DNA of 50,353 nucleotides, from assembly GCA_010084195.1 (NCBI GenBank), contig RGPS01000016.1:1-50353 (forward strand). The letters run 5' to 3'. The number at the start of each line of letters is the position of its first letter. The stretch's first letter is position 1. Below, in pieces: positions 42,935 to 50,353 of this stretch. This DNA is from Terriglobia bacterium. Its GTDB lineage: Bacteria > Acidobacteriota > Terriglobia > Bryobacterales > Bryobacteraceae. A program made the position numbers and the translations under genes. The notes under the pieces were generated by a model, which saw nothing but the letters and a program-made list of their open reading frames with translations, was not told the origin of the DNA and did no database searches.

Positions 42935-44899
42935 CTACTCCGGCCTTCGCGGCAAGACTTTGGGGAGCAGGGGTTCGAGGTCAGCCAGACGGTAGGCTTT
43001 TCCAGGCTGTGTTGTAATAAACAGCTCGTCTCCGGCAGTTCGAAGGGAACCGGGAGCAAAGCTGATTCCGCCCGCAGGCAGAGCATCGCGGCCATTTTCC
43101 TTCCCGATAAATTCGAGCCACCGCCCCGGGAGAAAACTCGCCCGCTGGCGAAGACTCTCCAGGAAATGAAATCCCTCGGCAGACCAGCCAACGGCTGCAC
43201 CTGTGGGCAGTACGAGGAAGCGGACCGGCTCTGTTGCGAGAGCGTGGCCCGTAAGGTGCGCAACGCCCGCGTGGAGTCCCGGTTTGGCAGAAGCAGCGAA
43301 GATACGGAAGGTGACGGGCCTGGACGCAGACACACCCACGGTGACATTGGCAATCTTTGGCGAAAACTCCAGACCTTCGGCTGTCACCTCCAGCTGGAAG
43401 GTCCGGATCTCCGGCGCGTTATTCCGGATCACGACCGTGATCTCCCGACCGGCACGCTGGCTCACCGGAATCGTCGCGGGATAAAGCGCGAGGCTGGAGT
43501 TCGGAGCCAGACGGACCTGAACCCCGTCACTAAAAGAAAGCACCGCAGGTTTGCGAAGGTGCGGTTGGGCGTGACTCAGGCGAATTCCATCGGCTTCAAT
43601 GGCAAGCTCGGCGGTGTCGCCATCAATGGCCGATGAAGCGGGCGTGAGGTGGAAAAGCGATTCCAGCGGTGACCTGGGGTCAGTCGGGTCGCGGGATATT
43701 TCGAGGCCGGGTAGCGGAACCAGACGCGAGCGTTGCGAAATCGCTTCCGAGGAGTATTGTGCGGTGAGGCGGTTCTCCTCCCCAATGAGCAGCACTTTGG
43801 CGCCTGGAAAAAATGCCGTGGCATCCGGCGGTTCAACAGCAATAGCGATGCGAATGTGACGTGAGGGTGCCTGACCTGCCGGAATGGTGAGTTTCAGGCG
43901 TTTGGTCGCCTCGTCCCAAACGAAAGGTGCCAGTTTGCCGCCGGCGACGAGAGGGCCGGAAGGCTGTCGCGACAACTGAAGAAGGGCCTCTCCCGCAGAG
44001 GGCGCGTAGTACTCCATGGCGAGAATGCCGTTCTCGTACTCCATGGCGGTCAGTTCCGCAGTGGCGTAAATGAGATGGTCCGGCGTCGCGAAGGCACTGC
44101 ACGCACGGCAGAGGGGCCCCGCCATCAGCGGAATGTTGACGGGAAAGCGCAGCGACCCGTGGGCCGGCACGGTAACGCCAGGCAGAGCGATGAAACGGTG
44201 GACGGCTGAATAGGCGGCACGAAGATCTCCATGCCACGCCGTCCTTGCAACATTTTCCACTTCCACGAAGGAAGCGCCCGTGGGGGTTTGGAATTGGCGG
44301 ACGGACAGGATTGGCACCGGCGTCACGGGCTGGGCACCGGGAGCGAACCGCAGACCGACACGAAGATGGCCCCAATAGCGGGTAAGTTGGGCGCTCCGTC
44401 GAAGCGTAAGGGCGGCGGGACGTTCGGTACCATCCATGCCGAAGGCACCGGCACGAAAGGTGGGGCCGCTCAGGGTATCGAAAACATCGGTCCAAAGAAC
44501 CGCCTTCGACGAAGTGAGGAACTGTGTATTGACCCGCTTCAGAGCGTCGGGCGCAAGGGCAGAAACGCGGAGCGGGGGCCCGGGAAGCGGCGGGGTTAAA
44601 GGGCCTCCGTGAGGGCGCGTCAGAGCTTCCATCGAAGCCGGAACCGGACCCTGCAAATCGGCTTCCAGGTTTAGGCTGCGGACAGTCCGAATGAGAGCGG
44701 AGAGTTCGGCGGGGTCGCCCGACGGGGCAAGACTGATGTGGGTAATGCCCGTACTCTTGAGCCAGAGGAGGCTGCGTTCGCGCAGGTGGGTCGGGATGGA
44801 GGCCCAAGGGAATTCAGCAGCTTCCACCCAGCCAGGCGGCGGGATGGCGGCAGGTGCGAGACAGCAGAACAAAAGAGCCAGCAGGCTTGCCCGGCGCAC
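42935..44899 (-). CDS. large secreted protein of unknown function
   Basis: A 654-residue exported protein. The GTG at 44899, one base after the stop of the DnaC-like gene and with AAGGAG six bases before it, gives a clean signal peptide (RRASLLALLFCCLAPAA). The mature part has WVEAAEFPWASIPTHLRERSLLWLKSTGITHISLAPS near its start, a glycoside-hydrolase-like beginning that is not matched later. The second half is a series of beta-sandwich-like segments (LRFPVNIPLMAGPL, REITVVIRNNAPEIRTFQLEVTAEGLEFSP). I cannot assign it to a family. It is the last intact gene of the carboxylase operon. Confidence 0.6.
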   Translation of the reverse strand: MRRASLLALLFCCLAPAAIPPPGWVEAAEFPWASIPTHLRERSLLWLKSTGITHISLAPSGDPAELSALIRTVRSLNLEADLQGPVPASMEALTRPHGGPLTPPLPGPPLRVSALAPDALKRVNTQFLTSSKAVLWTDVFDTLSGPTFRAGAFGMDGTERPAALTLRRSAQLTRYWGHLRVGLRFAPGAQPVTPVPILSVRQFQTPTGASFVEVENVARTAWHGDLRAAYSAVHRFIALPGVTVPAHGSLRFPVNIPLMAGPLCRACSAFATPDHLIYATAELTAMEYENGILAMEYYAPSAGEALLQLSRQPSGPLVAGGKLAPFVWDEATKRLKLTIPAGQAPSRHIRIAIAVEPPDATAFFPGAKVLLIGEENRLTAQYSSEAISQRSRLVPLPGLEISRDPTDPRSPLESLFHLTPASSAIDGDTAELAIEADGIRLSHAQPHLRKPAVLSFSDGVQVRLAPNSSLALYPATIPVSQRAGREITVVIRNNAPEIRTFQLEVTAEGLEFSPKIANVTVGVSASRPVTFRIFAASAKPGLHAGVAHLTGHALATEPVRFLVLPTGAAVGWSAEGFHFLESLRQRASFLPGRWLEFIGKENGRDALPAGGISFAPGSLRTAGDELFITTQPGKAYRLADLEPLLPKVLPRRPE

Positions 44900-44900
44900 G

Positions 44901-45662
44901 TCAGCTCCTTTGTTTCCGGATCCGATAGTCCTCAATGAGGGGCATTTTGATAACAAGACACATTTCAAACAGACGTGAACGTGCGCGGGCTCCGATGCGT
45001 TCCGTCAAAGTGGTTCGATGGTCCACCAAACCGGTACCGGATTTCTCGTACGTAGCGAAACCGGCGTCGGCATCAATCAGATTGGTGGTCGCGATCAGCG
45101 GTTTGCTGTTGTTGCAGCGGTGGGTAATGATGGACGTGACGGTATCCTCCACCCAGTCGGTAACGCGGTGGGCACCGAGGTCGTCCAGAAGCAGCACTTC
45201 GCGTTCGAGAGCAACACGGTAGGCTTCTTTGTCACCCAGATTGGATTCTTTGTCGTAGCCGGAGCGGATTCGGTCCAGCAGATTCTGGTAGTCGAAGAAA
45301 AGGCCTTCAAAGCCCTTGCCCAGCAGAGCGCGAAAGGCGGCTACGGCAAGGTGCGTCTTACCCGTGCCCGGCGACCCCATGAGCAGAAGGCCGGGGCGTT
45401 TCGTATTGGGGAATTCGCGGGCATAGCCACGCACCTGCAGGAAGACTTCGGTGAGTTCCCGGTAAGCGATGGGGTTATCCCGGGGCAACAGGAAGTTTTC
45501 GAAGGAGGCGTTCGCGTAGAGAGGCGGGATGGCGGACTCGCCAACCAGCCGGGTAGCCCGCTCCGTGGAGACGCAGTGGCAGCGGACGGCTCCGGAGAGT
45601 TCTTCGCGTTCGACGATCTTCCATCCGGTTCCGCCGCAATCCGGGCACAATGGTGGGGTCAT
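44901..45662 (-). CDS. DnaC/IstB-like ATPase with N-terminal zinc ribbon
   Basis: About 253 residues. N-terminal CPDCGGTGW and RCHC form a zinc-binding ribbon. Then an AAA+ ATPase of the DnaC/DnaI loader kind: Walker A MGSPGTGKTHLAV, LFFDYQNLLDRIR, Walker B LLLDDLGAHR, sensor IATTNLIDAD and the RIGARARSRLFEMC arginine-finger region. In Acidobacteria without an obvious DnaC this may be the replicative helicase loader; transposon-linked IstB proteins look alike, but no transposase adjoins it. ATG 45662 has only a weak ribosome binding site. It lies 13 bases after the biotin carrier gene, an unusual operon partner. Confidence 0.75.
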   Translation of the reverse strand: MTPPLCPDCGGTGWKIVEREELSGAVRCHCVSTERATRLVGESAIPPLYANASFENFLLPRDNPIAYRELTEVFLQVRGYAREFPNTKRPGLLLMGSPGTGKTHLAVAAFRALLGKGFEGLFFDYQNLLDRIRSGYDKESNLGDKEAYRVALEREVLLLDDLGAHRVTDWVEDTVTSIITHRCNNSKPLIATTNLIDADAGFATYEKSGTGLVDHRTTLTERIGARARSRLFEMCLVIKMPLIEDYRIRKQRS

Positions 45663-45675
45663 GTCTTCGCTTTGA

Positions 45676-46131
45676 TTATCCCGCCTCACCTGTTGTCGCC
45701 TCAACCACTGCGAGTACAGTTCCGGCCGCTACACCTTCGTTCTCGGTCACGGCGAGTCGCGAAACCACGCCATCCACGGGGGATTTGAGTTCATTCTGCA
45801 TCTTCATGGCTTCGATGACGACAATTCCCTGCCCTGCTGTAACCATGTCCCCCACGGCAACCAGGATACGTACAACCTTGCCCGGCATGGGGGCCGTTAT
45901 GTTGGCCCGCCCCCCGGCTCCGGCTAGAGCGGAGGAACGCTTCCATTGCCGCAGGTCCTCCGTTGCGTACCGAACGGGGTGGCCGTCCACTTCGATACGA
46001 TCTGCCGTGACGCGAATTTCGAAGGACGCACCAGCCTGCAGGATGCTGTAGACACCGGGTTCGCACTCGACGATGCTGACATCACCAGCCGGGTCCACCG
46101 GGAGGCCGTTGATCAGGATCCGCTGGCTCAT
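45676..46131 (-). CDS. biotin carboxyl carrier protein-like subunit
   Basis: A 151-residue protein with a biotinyl domain: PMPGKVVRILVAVGDMV and IEAMKMQNELKSPVDG, where Lys110 in EAMKM would carry biotin. The N-terminal 65 residues (ILINGLPVDPAGDVSIVE) look like the linker domain of acyl-CoA carboxylase alpha subunits. It starts in an ATGA overlap with the carboxylase. Together the two genes form a split alpha subunit of an acetyl/propionyl-CoA carboxylase type enzyme; the carboxyltransferase beta subunit is not in the window. Confidence 0.85.
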   Translation of the reverse strand: MSQRILINGLPVDPAGDVSIVECEPGVYSILQAGASFEIRVTADRIEVDGHPVRYATEDLRQWKRSSALAGAGGRANITAPMPGKVVRILVAVGDMVTAGQGIVVIEAMKMQNELKSPVDGVVSRLAVTENEGVAAGTVLAVVEATTGEAG

Positions 46132-47627
46132 CAGAGAAGCTCCTGAAGTCCGGCGGCGCGCCAGCGGGAGGCCGGGGGGGCAGTTTCGGCAGAAAGGGGT
46201 TTGGTGCGCACCGAAATGGCTGCCGCTGCGATGGCAGGAATATGGTCTTTTGGCGGGGGCTTGAAATCCGGCTGAGTCTTCAACAAAGCATCCAGATACC
46301 CTGTATGCAGATCGCCCGCTACAAAATTCGGTTCCTTGAGAATGAAGCGGAAGAGAGACAGGTTCGATTCGATGCCGCCAATATGGTACTCGGACAGCGC
46401 CCGCAGCATTCTGGCGATGGCGTGTTCGCGCGTATCGGCCCAAACGATGAGCTTGGAGAGCAGGGGGTCGTATTCCAGGGGAACTGTCCAGCCGGGGTAG
46501 ACTCCGGAATCGAGGCGAACGCCGGGGCCGGAAGGTTCAGCCAGCGTCGTGATACGCCCCGGAGAAGGAAAGAAATTATTCGAGGGGTCTTCAGCGTAGA
46601 TGCGGCACTCGATGGCGGCACCGCGCAGGGCAACGTCGGCCTGCGTGAAGGGCAGCGGTGCCCCCCCTGCCACTTCAAGCTGGAGGCGGACAAGATCCAG
46701 ACCTGTCACCAGTTCCGTCACCGGGTGCTCCACCTGGAGGCGGGTATTCATTTCCAGGAAGTAGAATTCCCCGGAATCGGTCGCCAGGAACTCCACGGTT
46801 CCGGCGTTGAAGTACCCTGCCGCGCGGGCAGCCTGAACGGCGGCTTCCCCCATGCGTTCGCGGAGTCCGGGGTGGCGCGCCATCAGGGGTGAGGGTGATT
46901 CCTCGATGACCTTCTGGTGGCGACGCTGAACCGAGCACTCCCGCTCGCCCAGATGGACCAGATTCCCGTGGTGATCACCAAAGATCTGGATTTCAACGTG
47001 ACGAGCGTTCTCGATGAGCTTTTCGACGTAGATCCGACCGTCCGAAAAAGAGCGGAGGGCTTCGCTGGACGCGGCATCGAAGGAGGAACGCAGATCTTCG
47101 GAACGGTCAACGCGGCGCATACCTTTGCCGCCGCCCCCGGCGACGGCCTTGAGCATGATGGGAAACCCGATAGTCCGCGCAATCTCTGCAGCTTCGGCGA
47201 CGTCCGTGACGCCCTCTTCGGTCCCGGGCACAATTGGTGCCCCGCCGGACTTGGCCACACGCCGGGCGCTGGTCTTCGAACCCATCAGGGAAATCGACTT
47301 CGAAGACGGCCCAATGAACGTAATGCCCGCAGCCTCACAGGCTTTGGCGAAGGCGGCATTCTCGCTGAGGAAGCCGTAACCAGGGTGGATAGCATCGGCA
47401 CCGTGGCGGCGGGCGGCCTCCAGAATCCGGTCGATGTTGAGATAACTTTCGGCGGACGGGGAAGGCCCGAGATACGCCGCTTCGTCGGCCTTGCGAACGT
47501 GGAGCGCGGCGCGGTCGGCATCGGAATAGACGGCGACCGAGCGAAGGCCCATTTCGCGAATGGTACGAATGACGCGAAGGGCGATTTCACCTCGGTTCGC
47601 GATCAGAATTTTGCGGGGCAGCGCCAT
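46131..47627 (-). CDS. biotin carboxylase subunit (acyl-CoA carboxylase type)
   Basis: A 498-residue ATP-grasp biotin carboxylase. It has KILIANRGEIALRVIRT, HPGYGFLSENAAFA, the ATP-binding Gly-rich loop VAGGGGKGMR, RHVEIQIFGDHHGNLVHLGERECSVQRR and FLEMNTRLQVEHPVTE. It carboxylates biotin on the adjacent carrier protein, here for acetyl-, propionyl- or methylcrotonyl-CoA. It is the first gene of the minus-strand operon and overlaps the carrier gene by ATGA. A 42-bp region with a palindromic -10 lies between it and the divergent protease. Confidence 0.88.
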   Translation of the reverse strand: MALPRKILIANRGEIALRVIRTIREMGLRSVAVYSDADRAALHVRKADEAAYLGPSPSAESYLNIDRILEAARRHGADAIHPGYGFLSENAAFAKACEAAGITFIGPSSKSISLMGSKTSARRVAKSGGAPIVPGTEEGVTDVAEAAEIARTIGFPIMLKAVAGGGGKGMRRVDRSEDLRSSFDAASSEALRSFSDGRIYVEKLIENARHVEIQIFGDHHGNLVHLGERECSVQRRHQKVIEESPSPLMARHPGLRERMGEAAVQAARAAGYFNAGTVEFLATDSGEFYFLEMNTRLQVEHPVTELVTGLDLVRLQLEVAGGAPLPFTQADVALRGAAIECRIYAEDPSNNFFPSPGRITTLAEPSGPGVRLDSGVYPGWTVPLEYDPLLSKLIVWADTREHAIARMLRALSEYHIGGIESNLSLFRFILKEPNFVAGDLHTGYLDALLKTQPDFKPPPKDHIPAIAAAAISVRTKPLSAETAPPASRWRAAGLQELL

Positions 47628-47653
47628 GTTTTTGATACGGAGGTCCGGGCTTG

Positions 47654-47663
47654 ATTGTACAAT
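47654..47663. promoter_or_regulatory. palindromic -10 motif between divergent genes
   Basis: ATTGTACAAT is its own reverse complement, and holds TACAAT on both strands. On the plus strand it ends six bases before the protease ATG (47670), which fits a leaderless start; on the minus strand it would start transcription about 20 bases before the carboxylase ATG (47627). No good -35 is seen on either side. Confidence 0.4.
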
Positions 47664-47669
47664 TCCGGC

Positions 47670-48281
47670 ATGGTGATTTTGCAGCTTGCTTTGTTGTTGC
47701 TCCTTGCCGGGTGCTCAGCCTGGGCGGAGGAATGGACGTACTGGATTGATCCCTGTACACCTGAGGCAGAAAAGGCCACGGCGTGTAAACCGGGTGACCC
47801 GGAACTGGGCAAATGGGCCCTGGAGGCCTGGGCTCGGGAGTCCGGCGGCGGCATTACCTTCCGCGCCAGCCCCACAGAGGCGCACGCCCGGCTCAGGATC
47901 CACTGGGCGAACGGCCAGGGAAGTCTTTACGGTGAGGCCGTTCCCGTGGAGGTGGATGGCCAACGGGGAGCCGACATTTACGTTCTGCCGGACACGAGGA
48001 TGCTGGGTCGCGAAATTGCCACGGCGACGCGAACCGATGAAATGCTGCGCGATACCGTTGTGTACCTGACCTGCCTGCATGAAACGGGCCACGGGATCGG
48101 GTTTGCGCATACGGCGGCGTTCGCCGACATCATGTACAGCTTCCGCTTCGGCGGAGACATTAACGAGTATTTCGGGCGTTATCGCCGCTCGCTAAAGAAG
48201 CGCGGCGACATTGCAACGAGGGCGGGAATTTCTGAGGCCGACCGGGCAGTCCTGAAGGCCAGATATCCTGCAAAGGAATGA
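47670..48281 (+). CDS. metzincin-like zinc protease, exported
   Basis: About 203 residues, with a hydrophobic start (LQLALLLLLAGCSAWA) that could be a Sec signal or lipobox (LLAGC). The zinc motif is H137-ETGH141-GIGFAH147, HExxHxxGxxH, followed 8 residues on by the Met-turn IMY (Met155), which places it with matrixins. Small size and DPCTPEAEKATACKPGDPELGKW near the start are typical of short bacterial matrixin-like proteins. The ATG has no Shine-Dalgarno. The stop overlaps the next gene (ATGA). Confidence 0.78.
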   Translation: MVILQLALLLLLAGCSAWAEEWTYWIDPCTPEAEKATACKPGDPELGKWALEAWARESGGGITFRASPTEAHARLRIHWANGQGSLYGEAVPVEVDGQRGADIYVLPDTRMLGREIATATRTDEMLRDTVVYLTCLHETGHGIGFAHTAAFADIMYSFRFGGDINEYFGRYRRSLKKRGDIATRAGISEADRAVLKARYPAKE

Positions 48282-48978
48282 AAGAACTTTCGGGCAGGAC
48301 GGCACTGATTACGGGTTCCAATCGCGGGATTGGCCGCGCGATTGCGAATCGGCTGGCGGAGGATGGGGCGCGCGTGGTGTTGTGTGCCCGCGATGAGGCT
48401 ATGCTGGCCGAAGCGGTGGCGGAGATTCGCGCCGCCGGGGGCGAGGCTGCCGGCATTGCGCTGGATCTTCGACTGCCGGAATCAGCCACGCGGGCGGTGC
48501 AGGCGGCGCTTGACGCGTTCGGGTCGCTCGACATTGTGGTGAATAATGCCGGGGCGACAAAGCGCGGCGATTTCCTGACGCTGACCGAAGAAGACTGGAT
48601 GGATGGCTATGCGCTGAAGATGTTCGGCGCGGTGCGGGTAACGCGGGCGGCGTGGCCGTATCTGAAGGCCGGCAAGGGTGCGGTGGTGAATATTTCGGGG
48701 TCGGGGGGGCGGACTCCTGGCGCTCAGTTCACCATTGGCGGGTCAGTAAATGCGGCATTGTTATCGCTGACGAAGGCGCTGGCGGAACTGGGGCTGCAGG
48801 ATGGGGTGCAGGTGAACTGCATCAATCCAGGTCCGGTGCGGACGGCTCGGAGAAGATTACCCAGGTGGGCGAGCCCGAGGATATTGCGGGGCTGGTGGCG
48901 TTTCTGCTGTCGAAGCATGGGCGGTACGTGCATGGGTCGTTAATTGATGCCGACGGCGGCAGCACGAAGACGGTTTAA
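48278..48978 (+). pseudogene. short-chain dehydrogenase/reductase, frameshifted with internal loss
   Basis: The first frame from ATG 48278 gives the NAD(P) site TGSNRGIGRAI, VVNNAGATKRGDFL, VVNISGSGG and ends its likeness at CINPGPVRT (about 48845). It then runs into unrelated residues and stops at 48943. The next frame holds the C-terminus KITQVGEPEDIAGLVAFLLSKHGRYVHGSLIDADGGSTKTV and ends at 48978. About 20 to 30 residues that normally connect the two are missing, so it is again a short out-of-frame loss. The segment FTIGGSVNAAL lacks the usual Tyr-x-x-x-Lys, which suggests it was already an atypical SDR. It may be dead or an assembly error. Confidence 0.72.
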
Positions 48979-48984
48979 GTTTCT

Positions 48985-50232
48985 CTACGGAATTACCGCT
49001 GCGCTAACCATTTCCAGAACCCTGCGCACGCCGTCATCCACGCCAATCGGGCCGTCTGAAAACTGCGTGTGCGGTTCGGCTTTCCATTGATCTCGCGACC
49101 CGTCATACGGGTAATCCTGCTTCAGCCCCGTGGCTGCAGGGTCATACTGCGTGTCGTTGCCGGCCATCTTGTAAATCACCATATCCAGCGAGGGAATCAC
49201 GTAGATCCCGAAGCCTCCCCCACCTGACTTGAAGTAAGCGTCTTTCGGTGCCCCGGCCACATGCCCGTCCGCATTGTTCTCGAAGCTCAGGCTGTAGGGT
49301 GCGTGCTTCTGATACGGCGAAGGATGGGAAAGCTTGTCCACATACCCGGACGACAGGATCTGCTTCCCAGCCCAGGCACCCTTGTGCAACAGCAGGTACC
49401 CGAAGCGTAAAGCATCTGTGGCATGAACCGCTACGCCCCCGCCCCCGGGGTTGTGCGGGAGGGCATTTTGCCCGGCACGATTCTGCCAGCCCCACTGGCC
49501 GAAACCGAGAGGCTGGCCAAGTTTCTCGTCCAGATAGTCGCGAACTTCCTTGCCCGTGATGTTACGAACCACCATGGACGCAACATGGGGTGAGCTGGAG
49601 GCATACGAATAACCGCCTCCGGGCACCGTCCAAAGGGGGGTCCGCAAAGCCGTCATGTCCTGATCGAGGCCGGGCTGAACCGGCTTTGCGAGCGCCGGGA
49701 GCGGACTCGGGATATTGTTGACGAAGCCGGGATTGCTGCCCTCGCCACGAAAGCCGGCCGCCATGCTGAGGAGCTGCCCAAGGTTGATCTCCGCTTTGGC
49801 TGCGTCATCGAGCGGAAGCGCCTGCGGCAGGTACTTCTGCGTGAAAACCTTCTGGTCGAGGCCTTCGGGGAAGTCGGCCTTGCGCTCGTCCAGCATGATA
49901 CCGGCCGCGACCGACACGAAGGCCTTGCCGACCGACGCCATCGTCGGATTCGCGTTCCGATTGCCCTTACCGTAATAGCGTTCGTACACCAGATAGCCAT
50001 GTCGCACCACGAGCAGGCCACCATGCTGGCTGGAGCGTCGGGCATAATCGAAAGCCTGTTCCAGACGCCGCACATCCACCGCAGCAACTTTGCGGGCCGC
50101 TGCCGCGTCTTTGGCTTCCCGCCAGCCGCCTTTGGCGTCCGACGGGGGGAAGTAGTCCTGGGCGGAGGGGGCCGCAAACGGGAGCAGGAAGAGGGCCGAT
50201 AAGAAAAGGGCTCGCATGGTCATCAGTGGCAT
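48985..50232 (-). CDS. serine hydrolase, class C beta-lactamase/esterase family, exported
   Basis: A 415-residue protein with a signal peptide to about residue 24. The penicillin-binding-protein-like motifs are S-x-x-K in TMASVGKAF, a YSYASSS segment in place of Y-x-N, and a Gly-rich stretch near the end (KSGGGGFGIYVIPSLDMVIYKMAGND). Such proteins are mostly D-aminopeptidases, esterases or of unknown use rather than true beta-lactamases. ATG 50232 is the longest start; 50223 and 50217 are also possible. It is convergent with the SDR. Confidence 0.82.
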   Translation of the reverse strand: MPLMTMRALFLSALFLLPFAAPSAQDYFPPSDAKGGWREAKDAAAARKVAAVDVRRLEQAFDYARRSSQHGGLLVVRHGYLVYERYYGKGNRNANPTMASVGKAFVSVAAGIMLDERKADFPEGLDQKVFTQKYLPQALPLDDAAKAEINLGQLLSMAAGFRGEGSNPGFVNNIPSPLPALAKPVQPGLDQDMTALRTPLWTVPGGGYSYASSSPHVASMVVRNITGKEVRDYLDEKLGQPLGFGQWGWQNRAGQNALPHNPGGGGVAVHATDALRFGYLLLHKGAWAGKQILSSGYVDKLSHPSPYQKHAPYSLSFENNADGHVAGAPKDAYFKSGGGGFGIYVIPSLDMVIYKMAGNDTQYDPAATGLKQDYPYDGSRDQWKAEPHTQFSDGPIGVDDGVRRVLEMVSAAVIP

Positions 50233-50290
50233 TCTATCGCTTGGCTGCCTGGCGGGGAAGCCGAGGAGAATAATCGCTGGCCCGATGTGG

Positions 50291-50353
50291 GGCCAGGCTG
50301 GTGAGGCCAGGCTGGTGAGGCCAGGCTGGTGGGGCCAGGCTGGTGAGGCCAGG
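50291..50353. repeat. 14-bp tandem repeat, runs off the window
   Basis: GGCCAGGCTGGTGA is present at 50291, 50305, 50319 (last base G) and 50333, and a fifth copy starts at 50347. The array lies upstream of the serine hydrolase. The unit is not palindromic, has no spacers and continues beyond the end. It could be a minisatellite. Confidence 0.85.

Noticed and set aside
42763-43353. 196-codon minus-strand frame
   Set aside because: Most of it is another frame of the secreted protein gene; only its last 50 codons belong to the TIGR03437 remnant and are described there.
48985-50232. Antibiotic-resistance beta-lactamase
   Set aside because: It has S-x-x-K, but the second motif is not the Y-x-N of class C enzymes, and such hydrolases are common non-resistance enzymes in Acidobacteria.
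50291-50353. Possible CRISPR array
   Set aside because: Units are directly adjacent with no spacers and are only 14 bp long.

Overview
The window looks like a piece of an acidobacterial chromosome, most probably of the Solibacter/Bryobacter group (class Terriglobia). This is inferred from gene content. Lineage markers are a GWxTD-domain protein paired with an outer-membrane protein carrying a carboxypeptidase-regulatory-like domain, a remnant of the TIGR03437 domain first defined in Solibacter usitatus, a PEP-CTERM remnant, PQQ dehydrogenase/cytochrome c pairs, a cytochrome c-copper monooxygenase fusion and a sulfatase-TPR protein. The DNA is GC-rich and most operons are coupled through 4-base ATGA/GTGA overlaps. 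I saw no rRNA, tRNA, CRISPR array, prophage or replication origin.

Layout. 1-1.1 kb: frameshifted integrase-type transposase running off the left edge. 1.3-7.9 kb (+): secreted diheme cytochrome c, PQQ dehydrogenase, Tat-exported sugar-isomerase-like protein and UDP-glucuronate decarboxylase, then apt, a broken ispE and prs. 7.9-10.1 kb (-): uridine kinase and a tannase-family esterase, with a decayed duplication at the prs/uridine-kinase junction. 10.3 kb: PEP-CTERM gene remnant. 10.5-14.2 kb (-): operon of KDPG-type aldolase, small GNAT protein, rhamnonate-dehydratase-like enzyme and two PPK2 proteins that resemble a split polyphosphate:AMP phosphotransferase. 14.3-15.4 kb: BrnT/BrnA toxin-antitoxin, then vWA and formylglycine-generating-enzyme-like gene fragments and a small hypothetical gene. 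15.6-20.0 kb (+): active/inactive M16 peptidase pair and a Tat-exported protein, with a convergent membrane-protein gene. 20.7-27.8 kb (+): GWxTD protein, outer-membrane protein, cytochrome-monooxygenase, redoxin and sulfatase-TPR. 27.8-34.4 kb (-): ECF sigma factor, FecR-type anti-sigma protein and two ABC ATPase/ABC-2 permease pairs, six genes almost all overlapping. 34.6-40.5 kb: M19 dipeptidase, M61 peptidase, phosphoglucose-isomerase-like protein and a lipoprotein; the first three share Arg/Gly/Pro-rich segments. 40.4-42.3 kb (-): Uma2 nuclease and MFS exporter. 42.4-47.6 kb (-): TIGR03437 remnant, secreted protein of unknown function, DnaC-like ATPase, biotin carrier protein and biotin carboxylase. 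47.7-50.2 kb: metzincin-like protease, frameshifted SDR and a class C beta-lactamase-like hydrolase. The right edge is a 14-bp tandem repeat.

Themes. The window is rich in envelope and periplasmic enzymes (peptidases, redox enzymes, esterase, dipeptidase) alongside a normal nucleotide and isoprenoid core. It is also rich in small genetic damage: a 10-bp duplication in the transposase, out-of-frame losses in ispE and in an SDR, a stop codon between the signal peptide and the sorting signal of a PEP-CTERM gene, vWA/FGE debris, a twice-shifted TIGR03437 domain and a decayed duplication behind prs. Some of these could be assembly errors, and reads would decide that. No clearly new defence or mobile system stood out. 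The most unusual arrangements are the two-gene PPK2 pair inside a sugar-acid operon, the sigma/FecR/double-ABC operon, the run of neighbouring proteins with RG-rich segments, and the PEP-CTERM remnant.
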